DNA from: JBBIQS01 sp037442205
Lineage (GTDB): Bacteria > Myxococcota > Myxococcia > Myxococcales > UBA5297
DNA: 64,000 bases
Assembly (NCBI GenBank): GCA_037442205.1
Contig: JBBIQS010000048.1
Coordinates: forward strand, 1 to 64,000
Direction: 5' to 3'
In this document: positions 22,781-29,752 of the stretch, piece after piece
How the letters are laid out: every line of letters begins with the position of its first letter
Numbering within the stretch: position 1 is the stretch's first letter
Translations under genes and position numbers: made by a program
Notes under the pieces: generated by a model
Database searches by the model: none
Told to the model about the DNA's origin: nothing
The model's input: only the letters and a program-made list of their open reading frames with translations

Positions 22781-24664
22781 CTAGCTGCCGGTGTGGTACT
22801 TGAACGGCAGGTTGACGGTCACTTCCTTGTCGGCATGGCGCGGGAAGCGCAGCGCCCTGACCTGCCGCACGATGCACTCGCCCAGCTTGCTGCCCTGGAC
22901 GCCCGGGGTGGACAGGCGAGCCTCCGCCACCTTGCCCGACTGCTCGATGGTGATCTGGATGCTCACTTCGCCCTGGCTGCTGGCCAGCGAGGAGCGGTTG
23001 GCCTCGAAGCAGCCCAGCAGCTTGCCCTGAGAGGCGCCGACCACGGTGTTGATCGCCTTGAGGGTGAGCGGTGCCGGCGAGGCCGGGCGTCCGGCGGGCT
23101 CGGCCTTCTCGCGCTCGAGGGCCACCTCCAGGCTCAACTCCTGGCCGCTGGCCACCTCGGCCGAGATGGCGGCGGGCTTGAAGCCCTTCATCGCGGCCTT
23201 GAGCGAGAGCTTTCCCGGCCCGGCCTTGGGGAGCTGGAAGCCGCCCTGGGCGTCGGAGACCAACGAGGGGCCGCCGTCGATCTGGATCTGCGCGCCGGCG
23301 ATCGGCTTGCGGTCGTCGGCGGCGAGGACCCGCCCGCGCAGCGAGCCCGGGGCCGGAGCGGAGGGCGCCGGGTTTCCGGTCGGAGGGAGCTGGGCGATGG
23401 CCGGTGGCGGGGGCTGCGCCGGCGCGGGTTGCGTGTGCGACCAGAGGAGTCCACTCAGTGCGCCCACCAGGAGCAGCAGCACCGCGAACGCCCCGAGCGC
23501 CAGGGTCCGCCCCCACTTCTCGAAGAAGGAGGGCTGGCGCGTGAAGGCAGGGTGGTGCGGGCCGGTGGGAACAGCCACCGTCGGCGGGGGCTGCAGCCCT
23601 GGCGCGGGCACGGCGGCCGCCTCCCGGACGGTGGTCGGGATTGCGACGCCGCGATCGGCCAGCGCGTGTAGGCTGGGGATGGAGGTCTTCTCCTCCATCT
23701 CCCGCTCGCCGAACTGCGTTCGCAGCCAGTCGGCCAGCTGGCCGGGCCCGATCATCTGACGCGAGCCGACCAGGTAGCGCTCGAGATCGGCCTTGAGCTC
23801 CGCGGCGGACTGGTAGCGCTTGTCCAGGTCGCGCTCGAGCGCGCGGGCGAGAATCGGGTCGAGCTCGGGAGGAAGCCCGTCGCGCAGGGCGCTCGCGGCG
23901 GGGATCGGCTCGGAGAGCACCGCCCGCATCACCGCCAGCTCGTTGTCACGCTGGAAGATGCAGCGGCCGGTCAGCAGCTCGAAGAAGGTCAGCCCGAGCG
24001 AGAAGAGATCGGAGCGGCTGTCGGTGGGCTCGCCGCGGGCCTGCTCCGGCGACATGTAGACCCACTTGCCCTTGACGGTGCCGGTGCTGGTCTTGGCCAG
24101 CTTGGACTCGGCCTTGGCGATGCCGAAGTCCACCAGCTTCACCGTGCCCTGGTAGGTGAGCAGGATGTTCGAGGGAGAGACGTCGCGGTGGACGATGTGC
24201 AGCGGCTGGCCGGCCTCGGCGAAGCGGTGGGCGTAATCCAGGCCGTCGAGGGTGGCCACCATGATTGCCACCGCGATCTCGACCGGGATCGGCTGCTGCC
24301 GCTCGCGGGCCTTGCGCGCGATGGCGTGCAGGTCCTCGCCGGCCAGGTACTCCATGGCGATGTAGTAGCGGCCCTCGGCGAAGCCCAGGTCGTGGATCTG
24401 GACGATGTTCGGGTGCAGGAGCTTGGCGGCCAGCACCGCCTCGTCCTGGAACATCGCCACGAACTCGGGGTCTCGGGACAAGTCCTCGAGCATCAGCTTG
24501 ACCACCACGTTGCGCTCGAAGCCCTTCTCGCCCAGTTGCTTGGCCAGGAAGATCTCTGCCATCCCGCCCGAGGCGAGCTTGCGCAGCAGGACGTACTTAC
24601 CCAGCTTGCGGATTTCGGGATTTCCCCAGAGGTCTGGGGTCGCGTTCGGAGGGCTGGCAGTCAT
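22781..24664 (-). CDS. Transmembrane Ser/Thr kinase with periplasmic regulatory repeat and TonB-like C-terminus
   Basis: A 627-aa protein starting at the ATG at 24664, which overlaps the FecR-lipoprotein stop (ATGA). Residues ~22-290 are a eukaryote-type kinase: glycine loop LASGGMAEIF, Lys56, HRDVSPSN at 159-166, DFG at 179-181 and MSPEQARG. It should be active. A single membrane helix lies at ~380-402. Outside is a Pro/Ala linker and a carboxypeptidase-regulatory-like domain (GSLRGRV..PIAGA..VSDAQGGF). The last ~110 residues resemble TonB/AgmX-PglI C-terminal domains (CFEANRSS, GEVSIQITIEQSGKV, FPRHADKEVTVNLPF). Such tails contact outer-membrane proteins or peptidoglycan. It is the third gene of a three-gene operon with barrel and lipoprotein partners. 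The fusion is unusual. Confidence 0.85.
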   Translation of the reverse strand: MTASPPNATPDLWGNPEIRKLGKYVLLRKLASGGMAEIFLAKQLGEKGFERNVVVKLMLEDLSRDPEFVAMFQDEAVLAAKLLHPNIVQIHDLGFAEGRYYIAMEYLAGEDLHAIARKARERQQPIPVEIAVAIMVATLDGLDYAHRFAEAGQPLHIVHRDVSPSNILLTYQGTVKLVDFGIAKAESKLAKTSTGTVKGKWVYMSPEQARGEPTDSRSDLFSLGLTFFELLTGRCIFQRDNELAVMRAVLSEPIPAASALRDGLPPELDPILARALERDLDKRYQSAAELKADLERYLVGSRQMIGPGQLADWLRTQFGEREMEEKTSIPSLHALADRGVAIPTTVREAAAVPAPGLQPPPTVAVPTGPHHPAFTRQPSFFEKWGRTLALGAFAVLLLLVGALSGLLWSHTQPAPAQPPPPAIAQLPPTGNPAPSAPAPGSLRGRVLAADDRKPIAGAQIQIDGGPSLVSDAQGGFQLPKAGPGKLSLKAAMKGFKPAAISAEVASGQELSLEVALEREKAEPAGRPASPAPLTLKAINTVVGASQGKLLGCFEANRSSLASSQGEVSIQITIEQSGKVAEARLSTPGVQGSKLGECIVRQVRALRFPRHADKEVTVNLPFKYHTGS

Positions 24665-26586
24665 CGTGTCTTCTGGACGTGCCGGATCCAGTAGCTCTCG
24701 GCATTGTCCGACACCAGGCGGAAAACCACCAGTTCTGCGTAGGGCAGCGTCAGCTCGAAGCGCCCCTTCCCGTCGAGCCGGGCGGGCTGGCCGTTGACGA
24801 AGAGCCTGGTCCCCAGCGGCGCCACCCCGCGCACCGGCACGGTGGCTCCGGCCAGCTTCTCCTCGGGGCGCGGGCGGTCGATGGCCAGGCTGGCCACGGC
24901 GTTGTCGTAGCTGAGCGCCAGCTTGTTCATCCGGCCGCCGCCGATCTCGGCTCCGGCGGTATTCAGCGGCGTGGAGTACCAGAGGTACTCGCCCTCGGTG
25001 AGCCTGCCGGCCTTGACCTCGCAGCGGATGCCACTCGCGGTCTGATCGACCACGGGGATCGCGAGGTCGCTCGCCCGGTAGATCCGCACCCGGTACCTCT
25101 TGGCTCCTTCGGCCGCGGGATAGGTCAGCGTCAAGGAGGGCAGGGCGCCCTGGAAGTAGACCACTGCCCTCTGCCCGGTGTCGGCGACCTCGCTGTGGGG
25201 GTGCTTCGAATCGCGCGCGCCCCTCGAGGTGTCGGGTTCGAACAGCGCCCGCCCACTCGCCTTGGCTCGGTCTTGGGGCTCGGCAACGCGCCAGTAGAGC
25301 TCGCCGCCGCTCGGCACCGGCACCGCGAGCGCATCGCCAGTGAGCTTCCCAGCCAGCAGCACCTGCTCGAACCTCGGGTCCGAGGCCACCTCCACCCGCG
25401 CCCCATTCGCTCCCTCCGGCAGCCCGAGGCCGATCTGGTCCAGGCCGTTGGCATGCACTCGCGAGAACCTGTCGAAAGGCAGCACGATCGGCGGTGGCGC
25501 GCGGGCGCCCGTGTCGAGGCCTCCTTGTCCGAGGTCGGCGACGCCTCCGGCCGACAGCTCCTTGGTCACCCCGCCGGATTGGAGCAAGATCCTTCCGGTG
25601 AGGACCTCGACGCGCGGTCCCTTGGGGCCCTGGCTGGTTGCGACGGACGACTCCTCGGTCGAGGCCAGGGTCACCTCGCCGCCGGGGCCGGACAGCCAGA
25701 CCGAGGCTTTCCCGGAGTCGAGGGAGATCAGCGCCCTGCCGGTCTCGAGCCGCAAGCGGTAACGGCGCTCGTCGTCCTGCCTGTCTGCGGGTCCGATCTG
25801 GCCGCTGGCCCCCGGCTCCAACTGCACCCTCAGTCCCTCGGCCTCGAGGCGCGCCAGGCCGCTGGAACCCAGCTTGTATCCGGTCCCTTCGGCGATCGGC
25901 TGGCTGCCCTTGGGCGCAGGGCCGAACTTCTTGGCAGTGGCCGGCTGGACCAGCACCTCGCCGCGCTCGGGCTTGAGCCGCACCTGGATCGCCTCGGCCT
26001 GCAGCGCCGGTTTGGCGGTGGGCGTGCGGACGATCTCGATGGCCCCCAGCGAGACCTCGACCCTGTCGCCGGGACCTGCGGACGTCTTCTGGCCGTCCTT
26101 GCCGACGAAGGTGATCTCGCCGGTGCGGACCTCGAGGCGGGCGCCCTTGTCCTCGACCCGCATCGTCACCTCGGCCTCGGCGGGGATGCGGCTGAAGCCG
26201 TAGGGGGTGAGCAGGGTCAGCTGCAGCTTGGAGCCGGCGCTCGCTCCCGAGCGAGAGACGATGGCGCCCTGGGAGAGGTCCAGGAGCACCTCGCCGCCTT
26301 CCTCGGCCAACTTGAAGCGGGCGTTCTCGACCAGCTCCACCTCGCGGCCGTCGGCGAAGCGCACGCGGGCGCTGCTGGCGGCGCCGGTCTCCAGGGTGTC
26401 GCCGGCTCGCAACGGCCCGACCGTCGCCGGCTGGGCCGAGGCGGGCGGGCGCGTCAGCATCACCGTGCCATCGATCTTCACCAGCTGGGCCAGCGGCGCC
26501 TCGTGGGCGGGAGCGACCGGTTTCTGCTCCTTGCCGCAGGCGAGGGCCACAGTGAGGCATAGGGGCAGTGCGGCGCGAAGGTTCAT
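24661..26586 (-). CDS. FecR-domain lipoprotein
   Basis: A 641-aa exported lipoprotein; the signal peptide ends in lipobox ALAC (Cys ~17). The N-terminal half holds about three FecR-like beta-sandwich repeats (first: DTLETGAASSARVRFADGR and ISxxGAIVS-type strands; later GARLEVRTGEITFVG and ARLEAEGLRVQLEPGASG). The C-terminal half has beta-rich segments resembling carbohydrate/FN3-like modules (WRVAEPQ, YRVRIYRASDL, ATVPVRGVAPLGTRLFVNGQ). FecR domains transmit envelope signals in iron-citrate systems, where a FecR protein couples an outer-membrane receptor to a sigma factor. Here no sigma factor adjoins; the operon partner is a kinase. ATGA overlaps occur on both sides (26583-26586 and 24661-24664). 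Ligand unknown. Confidence 0.75.
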   Translation of the reverse strand: MNLRAALPLCLTVALACGKEQKPVAPAHEAPLAQLVKIDGTVMLTRPPASAQPATVGPLRAGDTLETGAASSARVRFADGREVELVENARFKLAEEGGEVLLDLSQGAIVSRSGASAGSKLQLTLLTPYGFSRIPAEAEVTMRVEDKGARLEVRTGEITFVGKDGQKTSAGPGDRVEVSLGAIEIVRTPTAKPALQAEAIQVRLKPERGEVLVQPATAKKFGPAPKGSQPIAEGTGYKLGSSGLARLEAEGLRVQLEPGASGQIGPADRQDDERRYRLRLETGRALISLDSGKASVWLSGPGGEVTLASTEESSVATSQGPKGPRVEVLTGRILLQSGGVTKELSAGGVADLGQGGLDTGARAPPPIVLPFDRFSRVHANGLDQIGLGLPEGANGARVEVASDPRFEQVLLAGKLTGDALAVPVPSGGELYWRVAEPQDRAKASGRALFEPDTSRGARDSKHPHSEVADTGQRAVVYFQGALPSLTLTYPAAEGAKRYRVRIYRASDLAIPVVDQTASGIRCEVKAGRLTEGEYLWYSTPLNTAGAEIGGGRMNKLALSYDNAVASLAIDRPRPEEKLAGATVPVRGVAPLGTRLFVNGQPARLDGKGRFELTLPYAELVVFRLVSDNAESYWIRHVQKTR

Positions 26587-28142
26587 TTCCCCGGGCTCAT
26601 ATCCACGTTGAAGATGGCCTGGTCGCCTCCGGCGACCTCAACCGTCCTGGTCTGCTCCAAGTATCCGCTGGCTTCGATGATCACCGTATAGCGGCCGCCG
26701 GGGATGTTCAGCGAGAAGCTGCCGTCGGCGTTGGTGAGCAGGGTGCTCACGTTGGCTTCAGGCACGCGCAGGCGGGCTTTGAGCGGCATCCCCAGCGCCG
26801 AGCGCACCGTGCCCTTGAGCAGCGCCAGCTGGATCGCCCCGGTCGGCCGCAGGAGCAGATCGACGGTGGCCTCGGCCTCGGAGGGAATGGCCACCATCTC
26901 CTCGAGAGGCTCGAAGCCGGGGGCCCGGACCGACAAGGCCACCGGGCCCGGACCCAGCGCGGCGATGAGGAAGCTGCCGTCCTCACTCGAGGTCGCTGCG
27001 GGCACACCACCGACCAGCAGCGCGATCCCGGCCGCCGGCCTCCTCGGTTCGCCCTTGCCGACGGCCACGCTCAGCTTTCCCCGCAGCCGGCCAGGAGCGG
27101 GCCCCTGGCGCTTCAAGCCCACCTCCACCGAAGCCTCGCTCTGCGACGAGACTTCGGCGCTCACAGCCGCAGCCTGAAATCCCCGGTGCTCGATCTGGAT
27201 CGTCACCATGCCCGGGGCGAGGTCGGCGACCGAGAAGGCGCCGCGCTCGTCGCTGACCACCGGCTTGGCGTCGCCGACGCGAACCCTGGCGCCGGCCAGC
27301 GGGGTGTGGCTCCCGGCGGCGAACACCCGCCCTCTCAGGCTCCCCGGGCGCGCGGGCCGCCCGCTCGAGGACTGCCGCTCTCCTGTGAGGATGCCGCGAA
27401 GACCGAGGCTGACGTGGTGGCTGGTCTGCTGGAACGAACGGCTGTCCGGGCCGGCGCCCTCGGCGCGCTCGAACTCGTAGCCCAGCACCGCCGCCAGGAA
27501 GAACGAGCCGACCGTGACCCCTCCGAAGGCGAGGTGGGCCCCGGCCTCCAGCTGGTGAAAGCTGTCGAGCGGAATTCCCCAGGTGCCCCAGGACCAGGGC
27601 TGGAAACGGCCGTAGGCGTCGACCTCCAGAGCGCGCGAGGGAAGGGCATAGCCGACGGCCGCGAGGACGAACGGGCCGTTGGCGCGCAGGGTAGTCAGCT
27701 GCAGCCCGTCGGCCGAGAAGTTGATGCCCGGGAGCTGGTCGTAGAGATATCCGGCGCCGGCGCGCAGCCAGAGGCCGTCCGAGAGCTCCAGCCTTCCGGC
27801 GATGGCGTTGGCGATTCGCAGCTCGTTGCCGGTGCCCTCCACCGGCGCCTGGGCGCCGGCGCCGCTGACCTGGTAGCGCGCGTAGCGCAGGTCGGCGCCC
27901 AGCTCGAGGTGGGCCATCGGGAAGTACCAGCCCGCCAGTCGGAGCTGATCCGGCAGGTCGCTGTCGCTGCCGACGTTCCTTCCCGCCTGGCTCTGCAGCA
28001 GCGAGCGGGACGAGACGGCGTAGCCCAGGTCGATGCGTCCGCGCGAGGGGCTCGAGGCCTCCAGAGAGCCGGCGGTCTGCGCCCGGGCGCTGGCGGCCAA
28101 CAGCGCCATCGCCAACCCCACGCAGGCCCGCAGCACCGCCAT
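26583..28142 (-). CDS. Outer-membrane barrel with three carboxypeptidase-regulatory-like repeats
   Basis: A 519-aa exported protein. A signal peptide (~22 residues) is followed by ~235 residues of barrel-like beta strands (IDLGYAVSSRSLL, LRLAGWYFP, LWLRAGAGYLYDQL, FVLAAVGYALP). Three carboxypeptidase-regulatory-like beta-sandwiches follow at about 268-355, 355-430 and 445-517. Repeats one and three keep the typical G-x-V...P-L-x-G-A...T/S-D-x-x-G-x-F pattern. Repeat one is strikingly like the periplasmic domain of the kinase two genes downstream. GGGAGG precedes the ATG at 28142. It is the first gene of the operon, with an extended -10 promoter 68 bases upstream. It is probably the outer-membrane or surface component of the kinase system; the order of barrel and repeats is read from sequence character only. 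Confidence 0.7.
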   Translation of the reverse strand: MAVLRACVGLAMALLAASARAQTAGSLEASSPSRGRIDLGYAVSSRSLLQSQAGRNVGSDSDLPDQLRLAGWYFPMAHLELGADLRYARYQVSGAGAQAPVEGTGNELRIANAIAGRLELSDGLWLRAGAGYLYDQLPGINFSADGLQLTTLRANGPFVLAAVGYALPSRALEVDAYGRFQPWSWGTWGIPLDSFHQLEAGAHLAFGGVTVGSFFLAAVLGYEFERAEGAGPDSRSFQQTSHHVSLGLRGILTGERQSSSGRPARPGSLRGRVFAAGSHTPLAGARVRVGDAKPVVSDERGAFSVADLAPGMVTIQIEHRGFQAAAVSAEVSSQSEASVEVGLKRQGPAPGRLRGKLSVAVGKGEPRRPAAGIALLVGGVPAATSSEDGSFLIAALGPGPVALSVRAPGFEPLEEMVAIPSEAEATVDLLLRPTGAIQLALLKGTVRSALGMPLKARLRVPEANVSTLLTNADGSFSLNIPGGRYTVIIEASGYLEQTRTVEVAGGDQAIFNVDMSPGK

Positions 28143-28209
28143 CGCACGCCTCCCGGTCGGCCCGGCATTTCCTGCCTGAAATCAACGCCTTCCGGCCGAT
28201 GCTCTTCCG

Positions 28210-28218
28210 ACTATAGCA
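28210..28218 (-). promoter_or_regulatory. Extended -10 promoter of the barrel/FecR/kinase operon
   Basis: The minus strand reads TGC TATAGT (28218-28210), an extended -10 element with five of six consensus bases. No good -35 is visible. It would give a leader of about 60 bases to the ATG at 28142. Confidence 0.45.
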
Positions 28219-28288
28219 GCCGCCCCGGGAAACGCCGGTTTTTGGCCCCGCTGGCCGGGGCCGAGGCGCTCCGTCGAACGAGACATTC

Positions 28289-28317
28289 TTGACAGCGTCC
28301 GAGGCTGGACCTAGCGT
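28289..28317 (+). promoter_or_regulatory. Candidate promoter of thiC
   Basis: Perfect TTGACA (28289-28294), a 17-base spacer and TAGCGT (28312-28317), 34 bases before the ATG. The leader is too short to hold a TPP riboswitch. Confidence 0.5.
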
Positions 28318-28350
28318 GCCGCGCTTTCGCGGGGGACTGGAGGATAGGGT

Positions 28351-29718
28351 ATGCGCGCCGAGTGGATCGCCCGCCGCAAGAGCGAGGTCGGGGTTACCCA
28401 GCTGGCCTTGGCCCGGCGCGGCACGGTGACCGAGGAGATGCGCCACGTCGCCTCCGCCGAGCACCTGTCACCTGAGCAGGTCTGCGACGAGGTGGCCCGC
28501 GGGCGGCTGATCATCCCGGCCAACGTCAACCACCCGGAGCTGGTCCCGATGGGGATCGGCGTGGCCACCCGCTGCAAGGTCAACGCGAACATCGGCAACA
28601 GCGCGCTCGGCAGCGACGAGGGCGAGGAGCTGTGCAAGCTCGAGCTGGCCATCCGCTTCGGGGCCGACACGGTGATGGACCTCTCCTCCGGCGGCGATAT
28701 CCCGCGCATCCGCGAGGCCGTCATCCGCCACTCCCAGGTGCCGGTGGGGACGGTGCCGATCTACGAGGCGGTGGCCCGGGTCAAGCGGGTCGAGGACCTG
28801 ACCCCCGAGCTGCTGCTGCAGGTGATCGAGGAGCAGGCGCGCCAGGGCGTGGACTACATGACCATCCACGCCGGGCTCCTGCTGGAGCACGTGGAGCTGG
28901 CCAAGAAGCGGGTCACCGGCATCGTCAGCCGCGGCGGGGCGCTGCTGGCGCAGTGGATGGTGGCGCACCAGCAGCAGAACCCGCTCTACACGCACTACGA
29001 CCGAATCTGCGAGATCTTCAAGCGCTACGACGTCTCCTTCTCGCTCGGCGACGGGCTGCGGCCCGGCTGCCTGGCCGACGCCTCGGACGAGGCGCAGTTC
29101 GCCGAGCTCGACACCCTGGGCGAGCTGACCCGAAGGGCCTGGGAGCACGAGGTCCAGGTGATGGTCGAGGGCCCGGGCCACGTGCCGTTCGACCAGATCG
29201 AGATGAACATCAAGCGGCAGATCCAGGTCTGCCAGGGCGCTCCCTTCTACGTGCTGGGGCCGGTGGTGACCGACATCGCGCCGGGCTACGACCACATCAC
29301 CAGCGCCATCGGGGCGACGGCGGCGGCGGTGGCCGGGGCGGCGATGCTCTGCTACGTGACCCCCAAGGAGCACCTCGGGCTGCCCAACGCCGAGGACGTG
29401 AAGCAGGGGCTCATCGCCTACAAGATCGCCGCCCACGCCGCCGACGTGGCGCGCCACCGCAAAGGCGCGCGCGATCGTGACGACCAGATGGCCAAGGCCC
29501 GGTTCGCCTTCGACTGGAACGAGCAGTTCCGGCTGTCGCTGGACCCGGACACCGCCAAGCGTATGCACGACGAGTCGCTGCCTGGGGACAAGTTCAAGAG
29601 CGCCGAGTTCTGCTCGATGTGCGGCCCCAAGTTCTGCTCCATGCGCCTGAGCAAGCAGCTGGCGGGCAGCGGGGAAGAGGTGGCGGACAGCCTGCCGCAG
29701 GCATCGGCCAGGGGCTGA
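28351..29718 (+). CDS. thiC: Phosphomethylpyrimidine synthase ThiC
   Basis: ThiC is the radical-SAM enzyme that converts aminoimidazole ribotide to the hydroxymethylpyrimidine phosphate of thiamin. The 455-aa protein has the family core (ARGRLIIPANVNHPE, RCKVNANIGNS, DLSSGGDIPRIR, EGPGHVPFDQIEMNIKRQ). The C-terminal CSMCGPKFC (CX2CX4C) ligates the [4Fe-4S] cluster. It is the shorter bacterial form without the N-terminal extension of E. coli ThiC. GGAGG precedes the ATG at 28351. It stands alone; no other thi gene is nearby, and no TPP riboswitch is visible, which is unusual because thiC is the most common TPP-riboswitch target. Confidence 0.96.
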   Translation: MRAEWIARRKSEVGVTQLALARRGTVTEEMRHVASAEHLSPEQVCDEVARGRLIIPANVNHPELVPMGIGVATRCKVNANIGNSALGSDEGEELCKLELAIRFGADTVMDLSSGGDIPRIREAVIRHSQVPVGTVPIYEAVARVKRVEDLTPELLLQVIEEQARQGVDYMTIHAGLLLEHVELAKKRVTGIVSRGGALLAQWMVAHQQQNPLYTHYDRICEIFKRYDVSFSLGDGLRPGCLADASDEAQFAELDTLGELTRRAWEHEVQVMVEGPGHVPFDQIEMNIKRQIQVCQGAPFYVLGPVVTDIAPGYDHITSAIGATAAAVAGAAMLCYVTPKEHLGLPNAEDVKQGLIAYKIAAHAADVARHRKGARDRDDQMAKARFAFDWNEQFRLSLDPDTAKRMHDESLPGDKFKSAEFCSMCGPKFCSMRLSKQLAGSGEEVADSLPQASARG

Positions 29719-29752
29719 GCCGTCGGCGGAGCGGGCTGCCTCAAGCCGGCGG

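Noticed and set aside
28243..28261. GGCCCCG hairpin upstream of thiC as a terminator
   Set aside because: The T-run lies on the wrong side for rightward transcripts, and no leftward gene ends there.
28143..28350. TPP riboswitch upstream of thiC
   Set aside because: The conserved core bases were not found by eye, and the leader behind the best promoter is too short.
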